Part shown: piece by piece, positions 30,826 to 44,192 of the stretch
How the letters are laid out: each line of letters begins with the position of its first letter
Numbering within the stretch: the stretch's first letter is position 1
NCBI RefSeq assembly: GCF_000333895.2
Contig: NZ_ANFM02000022.1
Coordinates: forward strand, 1-64,000
From: Grimontia indica
GTDB lineage: Bacteria > Pseudomonadota > Gammaproteobacteria > Enterobacterales > Vibrionaceae
Direction of reading: 5' to 3'
Length of the DNA: 64,000 nt
Program-made: the position numbers and the translations under genes
The notes under the pieces: model-generated
The model's input: the letters and a program-made list of their open reading frames with translations, nothing else
Database searches by the model: none
Told to the model about the DNA's origin: nothing

Positions 30826-33630
30826 ATGGAGTTCTTCTTGCGTCAGGAGCAGAAACAGACAGACACCTCACGTCGATTAAACGGAAAACAACGTTTGAAA
30901 GAGAGCGCACTGATTATAGCGCTGCTGTCTGCTGTCTTCATCCTCGTATCTCTGCTCAGTTACGATTCATCCGACCCATCCTGGTCCCAAACTGCTTGGG
31001 ATGGCCCAGTACAAAATGCTGCTGGCAACGCAGGTGCCTGGGTGGCTGATACCCTGTTTTTTACATTGGGTACCTTAGCTTATCCGCTTCCTTTTCTTTT
31101 GCTTCTCGGTGGCTGGGTTTTCTTCCGCCGTCGGGGAGAATCTGAGCCACTAAATTACACTATCCTAGCGACCCGAATCCTTGGTGTTGTTCTATTGCTA
31201 TTGACCAGTTGCGGGTTGGCTGACCTGAACTTTGATGACTTCTGGTTCTTTTCATCCGGTGGTGTCGTCGGCGATGTACTGACAGAGCTTTCAATGCCCT
31301 TGTTCAACCTCTTGGGTACCACACTGGTCTTTATGTTCGTCTGGGCGGCTGGCTTTACGTTGTTTACGGGTATTTCCTGGCTGACGATTGTCGATACGTT
31401 AGGTGAAAAAACACTGTCGGCCATCACTTGGTTGGTGAACCGTGCCCGTGGTGACAAACCACAGATGATTGGCTCAACCGTTGATACCTCTGAGCTGGCC
31501 GATGACATCGATGAATCGGATCCGTTGTTCGCCAAGCCGGTTGCAAAAACGCGTGAGTTGGCAGATGTCTCGCTGCTCAACAAAGCACAGCGCGTTGGTG
31601 ACGACGAAAAAGATACGCCAGTTTCCGTTCCGCCAGTGATCCACGCTGCAATTGCTGCCGCTGCGGAGCGCAAAGAGCCAGTGATGACGTTAGAGCCAGA
31701 ATGGGATGAGCCAGTTATCGCGCCGGAGCCAAAACCCGTCTTTAACAGCGCCAATCAAGAGACGGACTTTGATGATGAGATCAACGCTCTTGATGAGCCA
31801 GAATTGGACCGCACTGACTCAGTCTCGATTGAGGAGCCTGTTTCAGAAACGGTTTCAGAAGAGACGTCAGAAGATATCAATGATGCTCCCTGGGATGACG
31901 ATGTGAACTTTGGCTCAACGGAGTCTGTCGTGATTGAAGAAGCACGAGAAGACATCGTTATAGGTAACACTGATGGGTTGTCAGAACTTGACCGCGCACA
32001 GGCAGAATCGGTGATTCCAGACGAAGAAGAGGATCCTTTCCTCGAAACCATTCGTGAAGCACAGAAAAATGCCGCTGGTGCAGTGCATCCGTTCCTTGTC
32101 AAAGATGAACCGAACCTGCCGAAGCCGAAAGAGCCGCTGCCAACTATTGATCTTCTTGACCCTCCGCGCAATACAGCAACCCGCGCATCGGATGAAGAGC
32201 TGCAGTATCAGGCCCGCTTGATTGAAACGCGCCTTGAAGAATACAAAATCAAAGTCACTGTGAAGGGGATTTTCCCTGGGCCGGTTATTACACGCTTTGA
32301 ACTTGAGCTGGCACCGGGTGTGAAAGTCAGTCGCATCATGAGTTTGTCAAAAGACATTGCCCGTTCGCTTTCAACCAGCGCTGTTCGTGTTGTTGATGTC
32401 ATTCCGGGTAAACCTTATATCGGCCTCGAATTACCAAATACCAGCCGCGAAACCGTGTTCATGTCTGAAGTGGTAGCGAGTGAACGCTTCCAGTCTTCGA
32501 AATCACCGCTTTCAGTGGTTTTGGGTAAAGACATCGCTGGTGAAGCGATTGTGACGGACCTTGCCAAAGCACCGCACATGCTGGTGGCGGGTACAACAGG
32601 CTCCGGTAAATCTGTTGGTGTGAACGTGATGATCGTCAGTATGCTCTACAAAGCTGGGCCAGAAGATGTTCGCTTCATCATGATTGACCCGAAAATGTTG
32701 GAACTTTCCGTCTACGAAGGTATCCCACATTTGTTGACCGAAGTGGTCACTGACATGAAAGACGCCGCCAATGCGCTTCGCTGGAGCGTGGCGGAGATGG
32801 AACGTCGTTACAAACTCATGTCTGCATTGGGTGTTCGAAATATTGCTGGCTACAACGACAAAATCCGCGAAGCGGCAGAAGCCGACCACCCGATCCCTGA
32901 CCCGCTATGGAAGCCGGGCGACAGTATGGATGAAACCGCACCTGTGCTGGAGAAACTACCTTACATCGTGGTGATCGTCGACGAATTTGCAGACCTGATG
33001 ATGGTAGTGGGTAAGAAAGTAGAAGAGCTGATTGCACGTCTTGCCCAGAAAGCACGTGCTGCAGGTATTCACCTTGTGCTGGCTACGCAGCGTCCATCGG
33101 TGGACGTGATTACAGGTTTGATTAAAGCAAACATTCCGACACGCATGGCGTTTACGGTATCAACCAAAACAGACTCGCGAACCATTCTGGATCAGGGTGG
33201 GGCAGAATCCCTGCTGGGTATGGGTGACATGCTGTTTATGCCCAATGGTTCAAACCATCCGGCGCGCGTGCATGGTGCCTTCGTTAACGATGATGAAGTT
33301 CACCGCGTGGTCAGCAACTGGAAGGCGCGTGGCAAGCCTCAGTACATTTCAGAAATTACCAGCGGTGATCAGGGTAGCGATGGTTTGTTGCCGGGTGAAG
33401 CTCCAGAGGGCGGGGACGGCGAAGAGCTGGATCAGTTGTTTGACCAAGTGGTTGAGTTTGTGACCGAATCTCGTCGCGCGTCAGTCTCAGGAGTACAGCG
33501 CCGCTTTAAAATCGGTTATAACCGTGCCGCGCGAATTGTTGAACAGTTGGAAGCGCAGGGCATTGTCAGCCCGCCAGGCCATAACTCGAATCGTGAGGTG
33601 TTGGCACCGCCACCACCGCCAAGAGATTGA
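30826..33630 (+). CDS. ftsK: DNA translocase FtsK
   Basis: This 934-residue septal DNA pump clears the chromosome termini and activates XerCD at dif. The N-terminal membrane part has several hydrophobic segments between about 28 and 190. An acidic linker (about 210-450) is much shorter than the roughly 600-residue linker of E. coli FtsK. The motor domain has Walker A GTTGSGKS at 589-596 and Walker B VVIVDEF near 715-721. A C-terminal winged-helix gamma domain (about 865-925) reads KOPS sites. I prefer the ATG at 30826, 5 bases after AGG; a GTG two codons earlier is also possible. lolA follows 11 bases later. Confidence 0.95.
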   Translation: MEFFLRQEQKQTDTSRRLNGKQRLKESALIIALLSAVFILVSLLSYDSSDPSWSQTAWDGPVQNAAGNAGAWVADTLFFTLGTLAYPLPFLLLLGGWVFFRRRGESEPLNYTILATRILGVVLLLLTSCGLADLNFDDFWFFSSGGVVGDVLTELSMPLFNLLGTTLVFMFVWAAGFTLFTGISWLTIVDTLGEKTLSAITWLVNRARGDKPQMIGSTVDTSELADDIDESDPLFAKPVAKTRELADVSLLNKAQRVGDDEKDTPVSVPPVIHAAIAAAAERKEPVMTLEPEWDEPVIAPEPKPVFNSANQETDFDDEINALDEPELDRTDSVSIEEPVSETVSEETSEDINDAPWDDDVNFGSTESVVIEEAREDIVIGNTDGLSELDRAQAESVIPDEEEDPFLETIREAQKNAAGAVHPFLVKDEPNLPKPKEPLPTIDLLDPPRNTATRASDEELQYQARLIETRLEEYKIKVTVKGIFPGPVITRFELELAPGVKVSRIMSLSKDIARSLSTSAVRVVDVIPGKPYIGLELPNTSRETVFMSEVVASERFQSSKSPLSVVLGKDIAGEAIVTDLAKAPHMLVAGTTGSGKSVGVNVMIVSMLYKAGPEDVRFIMIDPKMLELSVYEGIPHLLTEVVTDMKDAANALRWSVAEMERRYKLMSALGVRNIAGYNDKIREAAEADHPIPDPLWKPGDSMDETAPVLEKLPYIVVIVDEFADLMMVVGKKVEELIARLAQKARAAGIHLVLATQRPSVDVITGLIKANIPTRMAFTVSTKTDSRTILDQGGAESLLGMGDMLFMPNGSNHPARVHGAFVNDDEVHRVVSNWKARGKPQYISEITSGDQGSDGLLPGEAPEGGDGEELDQLFDQVVEFVTESRRASVSGVQRRFKIGYNRAARIVEQLEAQGIVSPPGHNSNREVLAPPPPPRD

Positions 33631-33641
33631 TTGGAATAAGA

Positions 33642-34238
33642 ATGAAAAAAATGTTGTTCTCTTTGCTGCTGGTTGCACCTGCAGTGTTTGCAAATCCGCA
33701 GCAAGAGCTGAATTCTCGCTTGTCAAAACTCAACAGCTTTACAGCAAATTTTGAACAGACAGTAACCAGCCCAGAAGGGGATGTAATCAGCGAAGGCGAA
33801 GGCAGTCTCGCTATGAAGCGCCCAAACCTGTTCAATTGGGAAACGGTGACGCCAGATGAAAATTACCTGATTTCAGATGGTGAAACACTGTGGTACTACA
33901 GCCCTTTCATTGAACAAGTCACTGCTATGCGGTTGGACGATGCCACTTCACAGACGCCTTTTGTTTTGCTGACCCGCAATAACCCGAGTGACTGGGCAAA
34001 CTACGACGTGGAGCAGGATGGCGATACTTTCACTTTGTCTCCAAAAGAAGCCTCAAATTTGGGTGAGTTTGTTGTTAGTGTGAAACCTGACGGCAAAATT
34101 ACCGAATTTGCCGTGGTGGAGCAGGACGGACAGCAAAGTCGCTTTGCACTGGATGACGTGAAGAATGTCACTCCGAAAGCGTCACTGTTCAGCTTTACTG
34201 TTCCGGAAGGTGTTGAGCTGGATGACCAGCGACAGTAA
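33642..34238 (+). CDS. lolA: Outer-membrane lipoprotein carrier protein LolA
   Basis: This 198-residue periplasmic chaperone carries lipoproteins from LolCDE to LolB. A Sec signal (about 17 residues, ending AVFA) is followed by the LolA beta-barrel with the typical LSKLNSFTANFEQTV start and RPNLFNWET segment. I start at 33642 (GGAAT upstream) rather than at an ATG five codons earlier that overlaps the ftsK stop. It is in the ftsK-lolA-rarA cluster. Confidence 0.95.
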   Translation: MKKMLFSLLLVAPAVFANPQQELNSRLSKLNSFTANFEQTVTSPEGDVISEGEGSLAMKRPNLFNWETVTPDENYLISDGETLWYYSPFIEQVTAMRLDDATSQTPFVLLTRNNPSDWANYDVEQDGDTFTLSPKEASNLGEFVVSVKPDGKITEFAVVEQDGQQSRFALDDVKNVTPKASLFSFTVPEGVELDDQRQ

Positions 34239-34253
34239 TCAGAGAAAGCTAAT

Positions 34254-35588
34254 TTGAGTAACCTCAGTCTGGATTTTGCGGACGACTTTCGCCCCTTGGC
34301 CGCGCGTATGCGGCCAACTAACCTCGCCGAATACATAGGCCAAAAACACCTCCTTGATGAAGGAAAACCTCTGCGCCGGGCTCTCGAAAGCGGGCAGCTG
34401 CATTCGATGATCCTTTGGGGGCCGCCTGGAACAGGTAAAACCACGCTGGCAGAAGTCGCCGCAGGTTATGCCAACGCAGAAATTGAACGGGTATCTGCTG
34501 TTACATCCGGTGTAAAAGATATTCGTCTTGCGATTGATAAAGCCAAAGAAAACCAATTGGTCGGCAGACGGACGATTCTGTTTGTTGACGAGGTGCATCG
34601 CTTCAACAAAAGCCAGCAGGATGCCTTTCTGCCGCATATTGAAGATGGCACCATCACCTTTATCGGTGCAACGACGGAAAACCCGTCATTCGAGCTGAAC
34701 AACGCACTGCTCTCAAGAGCGCGAGTTTACAAGCTCAAATCTCTCGATACTGACGATGTGTTGGAAGTGATCGATCAGGCACTGTCTGACAACGAGCGTG
34801 GACTGGGTGCAGAAAAACTGGAATTCGCTGAGGGTGTCAAAGCGCAATTGGCTGATTTTACCTCTGGTGATGCGCGAATGACGCTGAACTATCTGGAACT
34901 CTTGTCTGACATGGTAGAACCAGACGCCAGCGGTAAGAAGCTAATCACCTTGCCGTTGCTCGCCGAAGTAGCCGGAGAGAAGATTGCACGCTTTGATAAC
35001 AAGGGTGATCTTTGGTACGACCTGATTTCCGCCTTTCACAAGTCGGTCCGTGGTTCTGATCCAGATGCTGCCTTGTACTGGTACGCCAGAATCATCACTG
35101 CTGGTGGTGACCCGCTCTATGTTGCCCGTCGTCTGCTCGCCATTGCCTCTGAAGACATTGGCAATGCGGATCCGCGTGCAATGGAAATAGCCATTAACGC
35201 CTGGGATTGTTTTACCCGGGTCGGACCGGCAGAAGGCGAGCGTGCCATTGCGCAGGCAACGGTTTACATGGCATGTGCAGCAAAAAGTAATTCAGTTTAT
35301 GTCGCATGGAAAGCGGCTTTGCGTGATGCCAAAATGCACCCTGATTATGAAGTGCCAAACCACCTTCGCAATGCGCCAACGACTCTGATGAAAGAAATGG
35401 GGTATGGCGATGGGTATCGATATGCCCATGATGAGCCAAATGCGTATGCCGCAGGAGAGAGCTATTTCCCTGAAGAAATGAAAGGCACGCGTTACTACCA
35501 GCCAGTGAATCGGGGGATGGAAATCAAAATTGCAGAAAAGCTGGCGTTTCTTGAGCAGTTGAATGCAAATAGCCCTCGAAAACGCTAG
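34254..35588 (+). CDS. rarA: Replication-associated recombination protein RarA (MgsA)
   Basis: This 444-residue AAA+ ATPase acts at stalled replication forks. It has Walker A GPPGTGKT at 56-63, Walker [10 protein letters not shown] and sensor-1 [10 protein letters not shown], with a C-terminal tetramerisation region. The start is a TTG preceded by AGAGAAAG, 15 bases after the lolA stop, indicating an operon. The family usually begins with this SNLSLDF-like segment, which supports the TTG. Confidence 0.94.
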   Translation: MSNLSLDFADDFRPLAARMRPTNLAEYIGQKHLLDEGKPLRRALESGQLHSMILWGPPGTGKTTLAEVAAGYANAEIERVSAVTSGVKDIRLAIDKAKENQLVGRRTILFVDEVHRFNKSQQDAFLPHIEDGTITFIGATTENPSFELNNALLSRARVYKLKSLDTDDVLEVIDQALSDNERGLGAEKLEFAEGVKAQLADFTSGDARMTLNYLELLSDMVEPDASGKKLITLPLLAEVAGEKIARFDNKGDLWYDLISAFHKSVRGSDPDAALYWYARIITAGGDPLYVARRLLAIASEDIGNADPRAMEIAINAWDCFTRVGPAEGERAIAQATVYMACAAKSNSVYVAWKAALRDAKMHPDYEVPNHLRNAPTTLMKEMGYGDGYRYAHDEPNAYAAGESYFPEEMKGTRYYQPVNRGMEIKIAEKLAFLEQLNANSPRKR

Positions 35589-35677
35589 GAAATAAAGGTC
35601 AATTTGGGTATTGTTTTACCCAATAAATGTGGTGGTTAAAGTTACCCATCTCAGGAAGAAAAATCCTTTCAATTTGA

Positions 35678-37033
<1,356 letters not shown>

Positions 37034-37347
37034 TACAATCGAAATCTTAAAAAAAAACCGGCCTCCGCGGCCGGTTTTTTATTGAAAACAGAAAATTACC
37101 CTTTTTTCATTGCCTAGTTTTTAATGCATTAAGTTTGAAAGTGTACACTTAATGAGCAACATATTAATACACCTTAATGTTGATGAAACTATTTTCATAT
37201 TTTCGAGAAACAATCATGTAAATCAGAAAGTTAATAAAGTATTAATCAATTTGTGGTTATTTGTTTGCAACCTTATCATTTCCTTCCTGTTTATTCGTCT
37301 ACTATTACTTATTAGAAATCGTCGCAACTAAGAAAGGGTAGTGTCGT
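37034..37347. promoter_or_regulatory. Upstream region of the Aer-like receptor, with two 12-bp palindromes
   Basis: About 310 bases. Beyond the serS terminator there are two perfect 12-bp palindromes close together, TTAATGCATTAA (37121-37132) and AAGTGTACACTT (37139-37150). They could be operator sites. No sigma-28 flagellar promoter could be assigned with confidence. Confidence 0.35.
37050..37080 (+). terminator. Terminator after serS
   Basis: The stem ACCGGCC / GGCCGGT with a 5-base loop is flanked by eight or more A and six T; it could act in both directions. Confidence 0.85.
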
Positions 37348-38910
37348 ATGCGAGTCAATAATCCTGTAACGGATAAAGAAATAAAGTTCCCCACCGATTA
37401 CAATTTGCTCTCAACAACCGATCCACGCGGTATCGTTAAGTACGCGAGTAAGGATTTTTGCGAAGTGGCGGGCTACACGTTAGACGAAATTGTGGGTCAA
37501 CCACACAACCTTGTTCGTCACCCCAGCATGCCGCCTGCAGCATTCCAGAACATGTGGGACTTTATCAAAGCCGGTAACAACTGGATGGGCTTGGTAAAGA
37601 ACCGCACTAAAGACGGCGATTACTACTGGGTGAATGCGTTCGCTTCTCCTATCAAACAAAACGGTCAGATTGTTGAATTTCAGTCTGTTCGAACCACGCC
37701 TGACCGCAAAGCGGTAGAGCGTGCTGAAAAACTGTATCCACAGTTGCTGGCTGGTAAAACACCATCGGCTCTCAAGATGCCGCGCACTCGTATGTGGCAA
37801 CGAGCAGCAATGTGGTTTATACCAGGCGCAATATTGGCGGGTGCTGCTGGCTTCTTTGCCGGGTTTGCTGCAGCCATCGCCGTGCAGTTTGTTTTCTCTA
37901 TCTTGGCAATGTTTATGCTGACTCGCCGCTTAGAAAACGTGACTAAACTGGCGAAAGAAGCCTACGACAACCCATTGATGGAATATCTCTACAATGGTGC
38001 GATCGATGATGTTTCTGAAATTGAGTTGGCACTGAAAATGCGCGCTGCCGAAATAAACGCGGTTGTTGGTCGAATACTCGATGGTAGCGATCAAGTGTTG
38101 AATGCAGCAGCCAATGCTAAGGCAAATGGTGAAAGAACCGCCAGTAATCTTGAAAATCAAAATGCTGAAACCGAACAGATTGCTGCGGCAATTAATGAAA
38201 TGTCGGCGACAGCAAACGATATGTCAGGCAACACACAAAGTGCTTCGGATGCTGCTACTGAAGCTCAGGATGCCACCCTCACTGGTATGGAAACAGTTGG
38301 CCAGACGGTTGATGCTATCCAGAACCTCGCTAAACAGCTTAGTGACGCATCAAGCGTGATTTCCGAGCTGGAAGAGCACGGCAAGCGCATTGGCTCCGTA
38401 TCTGACGTCATCCAAGGTATCGCAGAGCAAACCAATTTGTTGGCACTTAACGCAGCTATTGAGGCAGCACGAGCCGGTGAACAAGGCCGAGGCTTCGCGG
38501 TGGTTGCAGACGAAGTTCGCGCACTTGCACAACGCACACAAGAGTCGACTTCTGAAATCCAAGACGTCATTTCATTGATTCAGAACGGTACGCAACAAGC
38601 GGTTGATGCCATGGAACGAGGTACCACCTTATCAGGTGAGTGTGTGACCAGCGCTGAGAAAGCGGGTGATGCGCTTCGTCGTTCGCAGGAGTTGGTGTCT
38701 GATATCAACGATCGTAACCATCAGGTGGCGACTGCGGTTGAAGAGCAGGCGGCGGTATCTAATGAGATGAACGGTAATATTCAGTCTGTTTCTGAGCTCT
38801 CACATCAGTCTCTGAATATTGCGAAAGAGACAGTTCAGGAAGCTCAAGGATTGGTTGAAGCCTTGTCTGCCCAGAAACAACTTGTGGGTCAGTTCCGACG
38901 AGTCGGCTAG
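37348..38910 (+). CDS. PAS-domain methyl-accepting chemotaxis protein, Aer-like
   Basis: This 520-residue inner-membrane chemoreceptor has an N-terminal cytoplasmic PAS domain (about 15-125) with the NLVRHPSMP and [11 protein letters not shown] segments found in FAD-binding Aer redox sensors. Two adjacent hydrophobic segments lie at about 153-192. A signalling domain follows, with the conserved hairpin tip [18 protein letters not shown] near 358-375. There is no periplasmic ligand domain, so it most likely senses redox state or oxygen rather than a solute. It stands alone after serS, convergent with an unknown gene, and has its own terminator. Confidence 0.9.
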   Translation: MRVNNPVTDKEIKFPTDYNLLSTTDPRGIVKYASKDFCEVAGYTLDEIVGQPHNLVRHPSMPPAAFQNMWDFIKAGNNWMGLVKNRTKDGDYYWVNAFASPIKQNGQIVEFQSVRTTPDRKAVERAEKLYPQLLAGKTPSALKMPRTRMWQRAAMWFIPGAILAGAAGFFAGFAAAIAVQFVFSILAMFMLTRRLENVTKLAKEAYDNPLMEYLYNGAIDDVSEIELALKMRAAEINAVVGRILDGSDQVLNAAANAKANGERTASNLENQNAETEQIAAAINEMSATANDMSGNTQSASDAATEAQDATLTGMETVGQTVDAIQNLAKQLSDASSVISELEEHGKRIGSVSDVIQGIAEQTNLLALNAAIEAARAGEQGRGFAVVADEVRALAQRTQESTSEIQDVISLIQNGTQQAVDAMERGTTLSGECVTSAEKAGDALRRSQELVSDINDRNHQVATAVEEQAAVSNEMNGNIQSVSELSHQSLNIAKETVQEAQGLVEALSAQKQLVGQFRRVG

Positions 38911-38923
38911 CAAAACCAGATAC

Positions 38924-38955
38924 AAAAAAGGTCAGCCACTGGGCTGACCTTTTTT
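38924..38955. terminator. Bidirectional terminator after the Aer-like receptor
   Basis: A perfect stem AAAAAAGGTCAGCC / GGCTGACCTTTTTT with a 4-base loop. It serves the receptor and the convergent unknown gene. Confidence 0.85.
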
Positions 38956-38979
38956 ATGTGTTTATTTTCTGAAGGGCAC

Positions 38980-39795
38980 TCATCCTGTTTTTAAAGGAAG
39001 CGCTTTGATGTCTTCTGAAGCTGCAGTGACTGTCTCGTTTTCTGCAGTACGAACAATCAATTCGCGGTCAAAAAGGTGCAGTAAGATGACGCTTAAATCC
39101 TGACTGATTTTAATCAGAGAAGATGCTGGAATTTCTTCTTCCGTTGAGCGAATAACGGAATCAAAGCGATTATCTACGCGATCAAAAGCCAAAGTCGCAT
39201 CTCCGCTCGACATCAATGAAAGTTGATGCATCCGCTTTTGTAAGATTCGGCTTTGCAAGTTCACGGACTGCCACGCGGCTGTTTTACCTTCCATCAACCG
39301 CATCACGGCTTGTTCGTAACGAAGCTGCGCTTCTTTAGTATCAATCCAGGTTTGCCAGAACGCTTGATATTCTTCATAGGTCGCATCGAGTGTTCCTTCT
39401 GCCAGATAGGAGCGTGTCACTTCATCGATGATGTAAATGAGATGATCTGACGCTCTATGGTGTATCGCGTACCAGCCTGCTTTAGATTGATTTGGAAGTG
39501 ACGACAACACCTGTTCCATCCGAGACTTCAATACACGGAACAAAGGGCGTTGAGGGTTGTTACACTCGATCAGTAATTGATCGCAGTACTCCGCAATCTC
39601 TTTGCGAGCTTTGCTGGCCTGAGGTGATTGTGGGCAGCGGATGTAGCGGGTGTTGTGGTCATGCAGCATCCAAAGCAATGAACGAAGATCGCTGATTTGC
39701 GAACGGTAGTGGTCGCGTCGGGATTTCTGTGAGCTCGACAGACCTTTCGTCATGCGAACTAGCCAGTTTGGAGTGATGATTGATAACAGTGCCAT
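38980..39795 (-). CDS. Hypothetical protein, 271 residues
   Basis: I do not recognise this protein. It is 271 residues and appears largely alpha-helical, with many charged residues and a hydrophobic stretch near the C-terminus (SQDLSVILLHLFDRELIV). There is no convincing signal peptide, though the first 14 residues (MALLSIITPNWLVR) are mildly hydrophobic and could be a membrane-association helix. The ribosome site GAGGAAC lies 6 bases before the ATG. It is a single gene between the Aer-like receptor (convergent) and metG. Confidence 0.75.
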   Translation of the reverse strand: MALLSIITPNWLVRMTKGLSSSQKSRRDHYRSQISDLRSLLWMLHDHNTRYIRCPQSPQASKARKEIAEYCDQLLIECNNPQRPLFRVLKSRMEQVLSSLPNQSKAGWYAIHHRASDHLIYIIDEVTRSYLAEGTLDATYEEYQAFWQTWIDTKEAQLRYEQAVMRLMEGKTAAWQSVNLQSRILQKRMHQLSLMSSGDATLAFDRVDNRFDSVIRSTEEEIPASSLIKISQDLSVILLHLFDRELIVRTAENETVTAASEDIKALPLKTG

Positions 39796-39982
39796 AACTT
39801 GTTCCTCTTTCCTGAGTGCCTGAACAAGTAGTGCAGTGTGTATGCCAATTTATAATGCATTTAAAAACAATGGGTTCTGTTTTTATGCCGGATTTTCTGA
39901 CCAGCAATGGCGCAGAATCTAACCAATTTGGTGCAAAAGTGTGATGAGGGTCGATAAAATATTCCCCTGGATGCACAAACAA

Positions 39983-40006
39983 AAAAGGAGCCATCAGGCT
40001 CCTTTT
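39983..40006 (-). terminator. Terminator after metG
   Basis: A 10-bp perfect stem AAAAGGAGCC / GGCTCCTTTT with loop ATCA, continuing on the minus strand into TTGTTTG. Confidence 0.85.
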
Positions 40007-40023
40007 CGATTTCTGCGTCGTGA

Positions 40024-42060
40024 TTACATCACACGCATACCTGCTTGTGCCCCTTCGTGAGGTTCAAGCAGCCACAGATCTTTGCCACCTGGGCCAGCGG
40101 CCAGAATCATGCCTTCTGACATACCGAACTTCATCTTACGCGGTTTCAGGTTAGCGACCACTACTGTGTATTTGCCAACCAGATCTTCAGGATTGTACGC
40201 AGACTTGATACCAGAGAACACCTGACGGGTCTCACCGCCGATATCCAGCTGGAACTTCAGCAGTTTGTCAGCTTTTGGCACTGATTCACAAGAAATGATC
40301 TTTGCGATACGCAGGTCCACTTTCGCAAAGTCACCGAACTCGATTTCATCTGCAATAGGCTCTTCTTCCAAAGGACCTTTGACTTTTTCAGCCACCGCTT
40401 TCTCTGCTGCTGCATCTTCTTTAGATGCTTCAACCATCTCTTCAACTTTCTTCGGATCGATGCGGCTGAAGAGCGCTTTGAACGCTTCAACTTTATGAGC
40501 AGTCAGCGGCGTTGCAATACCATCCCAGCTCAGGGTTTCGTTCAGGAATGCTTCTGAACGCTCTGCCAGTTCTGGCATCACTGGCTTCAGGTAAGTCATC
40601 AGTACACGGAACAGGTTGATACCCATGGTACAGATTCCTTGAAGCTCAGCATCTTTGCCTTCTTCTTTGGCGACGACCCAAGGTGCTTTCTCGTCAACGT
40701 ATTGGTTTGCTTTGTCAGCCAGTGCCATGATTTCACGGATAGCACGGCTGAACTCGCGGTTTTCAAACAGTTCGCCAATACGGCTAGCTGCAGAAGTGAA
40801 CTCTTCATAAAGTGCTGGCTCTGCACATTCAGCAGACAGCATGCCGTCGAAGCGTTTCGCGATGAAGCCTGCGTTACGAGATGCAAGGTTAACCACTTTG
40901 TTTACGATGTCAGAGTTAACACGCTGAACGAAGTCTTCCAGATTCAGATCAAGATCGTCGATGCGGTTGTTCAGTTTGGCTGCGTAGTAGTAGCGCAGAC
41001 ACTCTGGATCCAGGTGTTTCAGGTAAGTGCTCGCCTTAATGAAAGTGCCTTTCGACTTCGACATCTTCGCGCCATTAACGGTCACATAGCCGTGAACGAA
41101 CACGTTGTTTGGCTTGCGGAAGCCTGCGCCTTCCAGCATGGCTGGCCAGAACAGGCTGTGGAAGTAAACGATGTCTTTGCCAATGAAGTGGTAAAGTTCA
41201 GCGTCGCTGTCTTTGTTCCAGTATTCGTCGAAATCGACATTGCCATTCTTATTACAGAAGTTCTTGAATGAACCCATGTATCCGATTGGCGCGTCCAGCC
41301 ATACATAGAAGTATTTACCTGGCTCACCCGGGATTTCAAAACCGAAGTAAGGCGCGTCACGAGAAATGTCCCACTGCTGCAGGCCAGACTCGAACCACTC
41401 GTTCATTTTGTTCGCCATTTCTTCCTGCAGCGCACCAGATTTGGTCCATGCTTTCAGCATGTCTTCGAACTGTGGCAGGTCAAAGAAGAAGTGAACAGAA
41501 TCTTTCAGTACTGGGGTTGCGCCACTCACTGCTGATTTAGGGTTAATCAATTCAGTTGGGCTGTAGGTTTCACCACAGTTATCGCAGTTGTCACCATACT
41601 GATCTTCAGACTTACATTTCGGGCAAGTGCCTTTAACGAAACGGTCTGGAAGGAACATTTCTTTCTCAGGGTCAAACAGCTGAGAAATCGTACGGCTATT
41701 GATATAGCCCTTGTTCTTCAGTTGGGTGTAGATGTAAGACGCCAGCTCACGGTTTTCTTCACTGTGGGTGCTGTGGTAGTTGTCAAAGCTGATGTCAAAG
41801 CCCGCGAAGTCTGCTTCGTGTTCTTTCTGCATTTCAGCGATCATGGCTTCAGGCTCGATACCCAATTGCTGAGCTTTCAGCATGATTGGCGTACCGTGTG
41901 CGTCGTCTGCACAGATAAAGTTTACAGTGTTGCCACGCAGGCGCTGATAACGCACCCACACGTCTGCCTGAATATGCTCGAGCATATGACCCAAATGGAT
42001 AGAGCCATTCGCGTAAGGCAGGGCACAGGTAACCAGAATTTTACGTTGGTTTGCAGCCAT
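40024..42060 (-). CDS. metG: Methionyl-tRNA synthetase
   Basis: This 678-residue class I synthetase has the HLGH signature at 22-25 and KMSKS in the segment [10 protein letters not shown] (near 333). It has a zinc knuckle with cysteines in [19 protein letters not shown]-terminal EMAP/tRNA-binding domain (about 575-678, ending ...[12 protein letters not shown]) serves dimerisation and tRNA binding. It is divergent from apbC, as in E. coli. Confidence 0.97.
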   Translation of the reverse strand: MAANQRKILVTCALPYANGSIHLGHMLEHIQADVWVRYQRLRGNTVNFICADDAHGTPIMLKAQQLGIEPEAMIAEMQKEHEADFAGFDISFDNYHSTHSEENRELASYIYTQLKNKGYINSRTISQLFDPEKEMFLPDRFVKGTCPKCKSEDQYGDNCDNCGETYSPTELINPKSAVSGATPVLKDSVHFFFDLPQFEDMLKAWTKSGALQEEMANKMNEWFESGLQQWDISRDAPYFGFEIPGEPGKYFYVWLDAPIGYMGSFKNFCNKNGNVDFDEYWNKDSDAELYHFIGKDIVYFHSLFWPAMLEGAGFRKPNNVFVHGYVTVNGAKMSKSKGTFIKASTYLKHLDPECLRYYYAAKLNNRIDDLDLNLEDFVQRVNSDIVNKVVNLASRNAGFIAKRFDGMLSAECAEPALYEEFTSAASRIGELFENREFSRAIREIMALADKANQYVDEKAPWVVAKEEGKDAELQGICTMGINLFRVLMTYLKPVMPELAERSEAFLNETLSWDGIATPLTAHKVEAFKALFSRIDPKKVEEMVEASKEDAAAEKAVAEKVKGPLEEEPIADEIEFGDFAKVDLRIAKIISCESVPKADKLLKFQLDIGGETRQVFSGIKSAYNPEDLVGKYTVVVANLKPRKMKFGMSEGMILAAGPGGKDLWLLEPHEGAQAGMRVM

Positions 42061-42266
42061 AATTTAGATAGTTCGCTTTTGACAATTGAATCGAATGAAT
42101 GGCGCAAATCTTACCTGATCAGGCCCAGAAAACATAGTTTGAAGCGCTTGAGAGACAGAGAAAATGGTCATTAGCGACAGTATCGAATAACCCTTCTGCC
42201 TAAAGGGTGTGAAATCGTAAAAAATTCATTAGGCTAGAAGAATCATTACTGAAGAGTGCATGTCCT

Positions 42267-43361
42267 ATGTTTTTCGGCCGCAATAAGAATTCACAACCTG
42301 ACTTAGATACCGTGAAAACGTTCCTTAATCAATTTACCCATGCTTCGCTTGTTGAAGGTTGGGCAGATAAACAAGGCATGGTGACTCAAGCAAAAAGCGG
42401 TGAGTTAAAAGTCTCGTTCCCCTTTGCTGCATCTTCTTTGATCCAAGCGTTAAAGGACTGGATTGAAACGCAGAAAACAGCGGGTGAGGATGTCCCTGCG
42501 CTAGTCATTGAGCAGAAAGTTGCACCACTCAAAGCGGGCGAAAAACCGCTTATCAAAGGGGTGAAGAATGTCATTGTCGTGAGTTCTGCAAAAGGCGGCG
42601 TAGGTAAATCGACAACATCAGTGAACCTTGCGCTAGCCCTCCGCGCTCAAGGGGCCAAAGTCGGTATCCTTGATGCAGACATCTATGGCCCCTCACTGCC
42701 AATCATGCTGGGTACCAAAGGCAAACAGCCGACGACATTGGACGGCAAAACCATGGAGCCAGTTGAAGCGCATGGTCTTTTCAGCAATTCCATCGGCTAT
42801 TTAGTACCGGATGAGAATGCCATGGTGTGGCGCGGCCCAATGGCATCAAAGGCCTTCGCGCAACTCGTCAACGAAACACATTGGCAGGATGTGGATTATC
42901 TGGTGGTGGATATGCCACCGGGCACAGGTGATATCCAATTGAGTCTGGCGCAGCAATTTCCCGTCACGGCCGCTGTCGTGGTCACCACGCCTCAGGATCT
43001 CGCTTTAGCGGATGCCATCAAAGGTGTGGCCATGTTTGAGAAGGTCGCGGTTCCGGTCCTCGGGGTGGTAGAGAACATGAGCTACCATATCTGCAGTCAG
43101 TGTGGTCACCATGAGCCTATCTTTGGTCAAGGCGGCGCGGTGAAAATGGCCAATGACTATGGCTTGTCGCTGTTAGCTCAAGTTCCCCTTCACATCAGTA
43201 TTCGAGAAGATATTGACGCTGGCGCACCTACTGTAGCCAGCAAGCCAGAAAGTGAACATGCCGACGTTTATCTCGCACTGGCAGAGAAAGTCGCGAGTCA
43301 GTTGTTCTGGCATGGAGAGCGTGTGGCAGATCAAATATCCATCACCACAGTGAGTGAATAG
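42267..43361 (+). CDS. apbC: Iron-sulfur cluster carrier protein ApbC (Mrp)
   Basis: This 364-residue P-loop ATPase carries Fe-S clusters to apo-proteins. It has the deviant Walker A KGGVGKST at 109-116 and the cluster-binding CxxC in ICSQCGHHEP. The N-terminal region (1-95) is the DUF59-like part. It is divergent from metG, the order shared with E. coli. Confidence 0.94.
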   Translation: MFFGRNKNSQPDLDTVKTFLNQFTHASLVEGWADKQGMVTQAKSGELKVSFPFAASSLIQALKDWIETQKTAGEDVPALVIEQKVAPLKAGEKPLIKGVKNVIVVSSAKGGVGKSTTSVNLALALRAQGAKVGILDADIYGPSLPIMLGTKGKQPTTLDGKTMEPVEAHGLFSNSIGYLVPDENAMVWRGPMASKAFAQLVNETHWQDVDYLVVDMPPGTGDIQLSLAQQFPVTAAVVVTTPQDLALADAIKGVAMFEKVAVPVLGVVENMSYHICSQCGHHEPIFGQGGAVKMANDYGLSLLAQVPLHISIREDIDAGAPTVASKPESEHADVYLALAEKVASQLFWHGERVADQISITTVSE

Positions 43362-43547
43362 CAAGTACATTACTGACAAGTTTCATATTGAGAGCGAGAA
43401 TTGGTGCGCAATTCGTGTGCACAGTGATGAAACAATATGCATCTTGCTTTTATTTGAGATCTTAATCACACATTTAGATGGCGTGAGGGAGTTCAACTCC
43501 CTATAATCAGGCGGTTTATTTATCGCCAACTCTCCGGGTATTCATTT

Positions 43548-44189
43548 ATGAGTGACAACAACCAATGTGTCATTATCGGTATTGCAGGCGCATCTGCATC
43601 CGGTAAAAGTCTGATCGCTAGTACTATTTATCAAGAACTAAAAGAAAAAGTTGGCGATCATCAGATCGGTGTTATCACGGAAGACCGCTATTATCGCGAC
43701 CAAGGTCACCTCAGCATGGAAGAGCGTGTCAAAACCAACTACGACCATCCTCAAGCCTTGGACCATGATCTGCTGTGCAAGCACCTTCAAGACCTGATGG
43801 AAGGCAAAGCGGTTGAAGTCCCTCAATACAGTTACGCTGAACACACCCGCATGGAAGAGACCACCACATTGACGCCTAAGAAGGTGATCATTCTGGAAGG
43901 TATTCTTCTACTGACTGACCCACGTCTTCGTGACCTGATGCATGCGAGCATCTTTATGGATACCCCACTGGACATCTGTCTGCTTCGCCGTGTGAAACGT
44001 GATGTGGCTGAGCGTGGCCGCACCATGGAATCAGTACTTCAGCAGTATCAGCAAACAGTTCGTCCAATGTTCATGCAATTTATCGAGCCATCAAAACAGT
44101 ATGCGGACATCATCGTTCCGCGCGGTGGTAAGAACCGAATAGCGATTGATGTACTCAAAGCACACATCGCCAAATTGCTGAAAGCATAA
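43548..44189 (+). CDS. udk: Uridine kinase
   Basis: This 213-residue enzyme of pyrimidine salvage phosphorylates uridine and cytidine. It has a P-loop GASASGKS at 14-21 and the TEDRYYRDQ segment. It has the same length as E. coli Udk and lies between apbC and dcd as in E. coli, with a separate upstream region of 186 bases. Confidence 0.96.
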   Translation: MSDNNQCVIIGIAGASASGKSLIASTIYQELKEKVGDHQIGVITEDRYYRDQGHLSMEERVKTNYDHPQALDHDLLCKHLQDLMEGKAVEVPQYSYAEHTRMEETTTLTPKKVIILEGILLLTDPRLRDLMHASIFMDTPLDICLLRRVKRDVAERGRTMESVLQQYQQTVRPMFMQFIEPSKQYADIIVPRGGKNRIAIDVLKAHIAKLLKA

Positions 44190-44192
44190 AAG

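Noticed and set aside
35604-35623. TTGGGTA / TACCCAA inverted repeat after rarA as a terminator
   Set aside because: The stem is short and A+T-rich and is not followed by a T-run; it may be an operator or chance.
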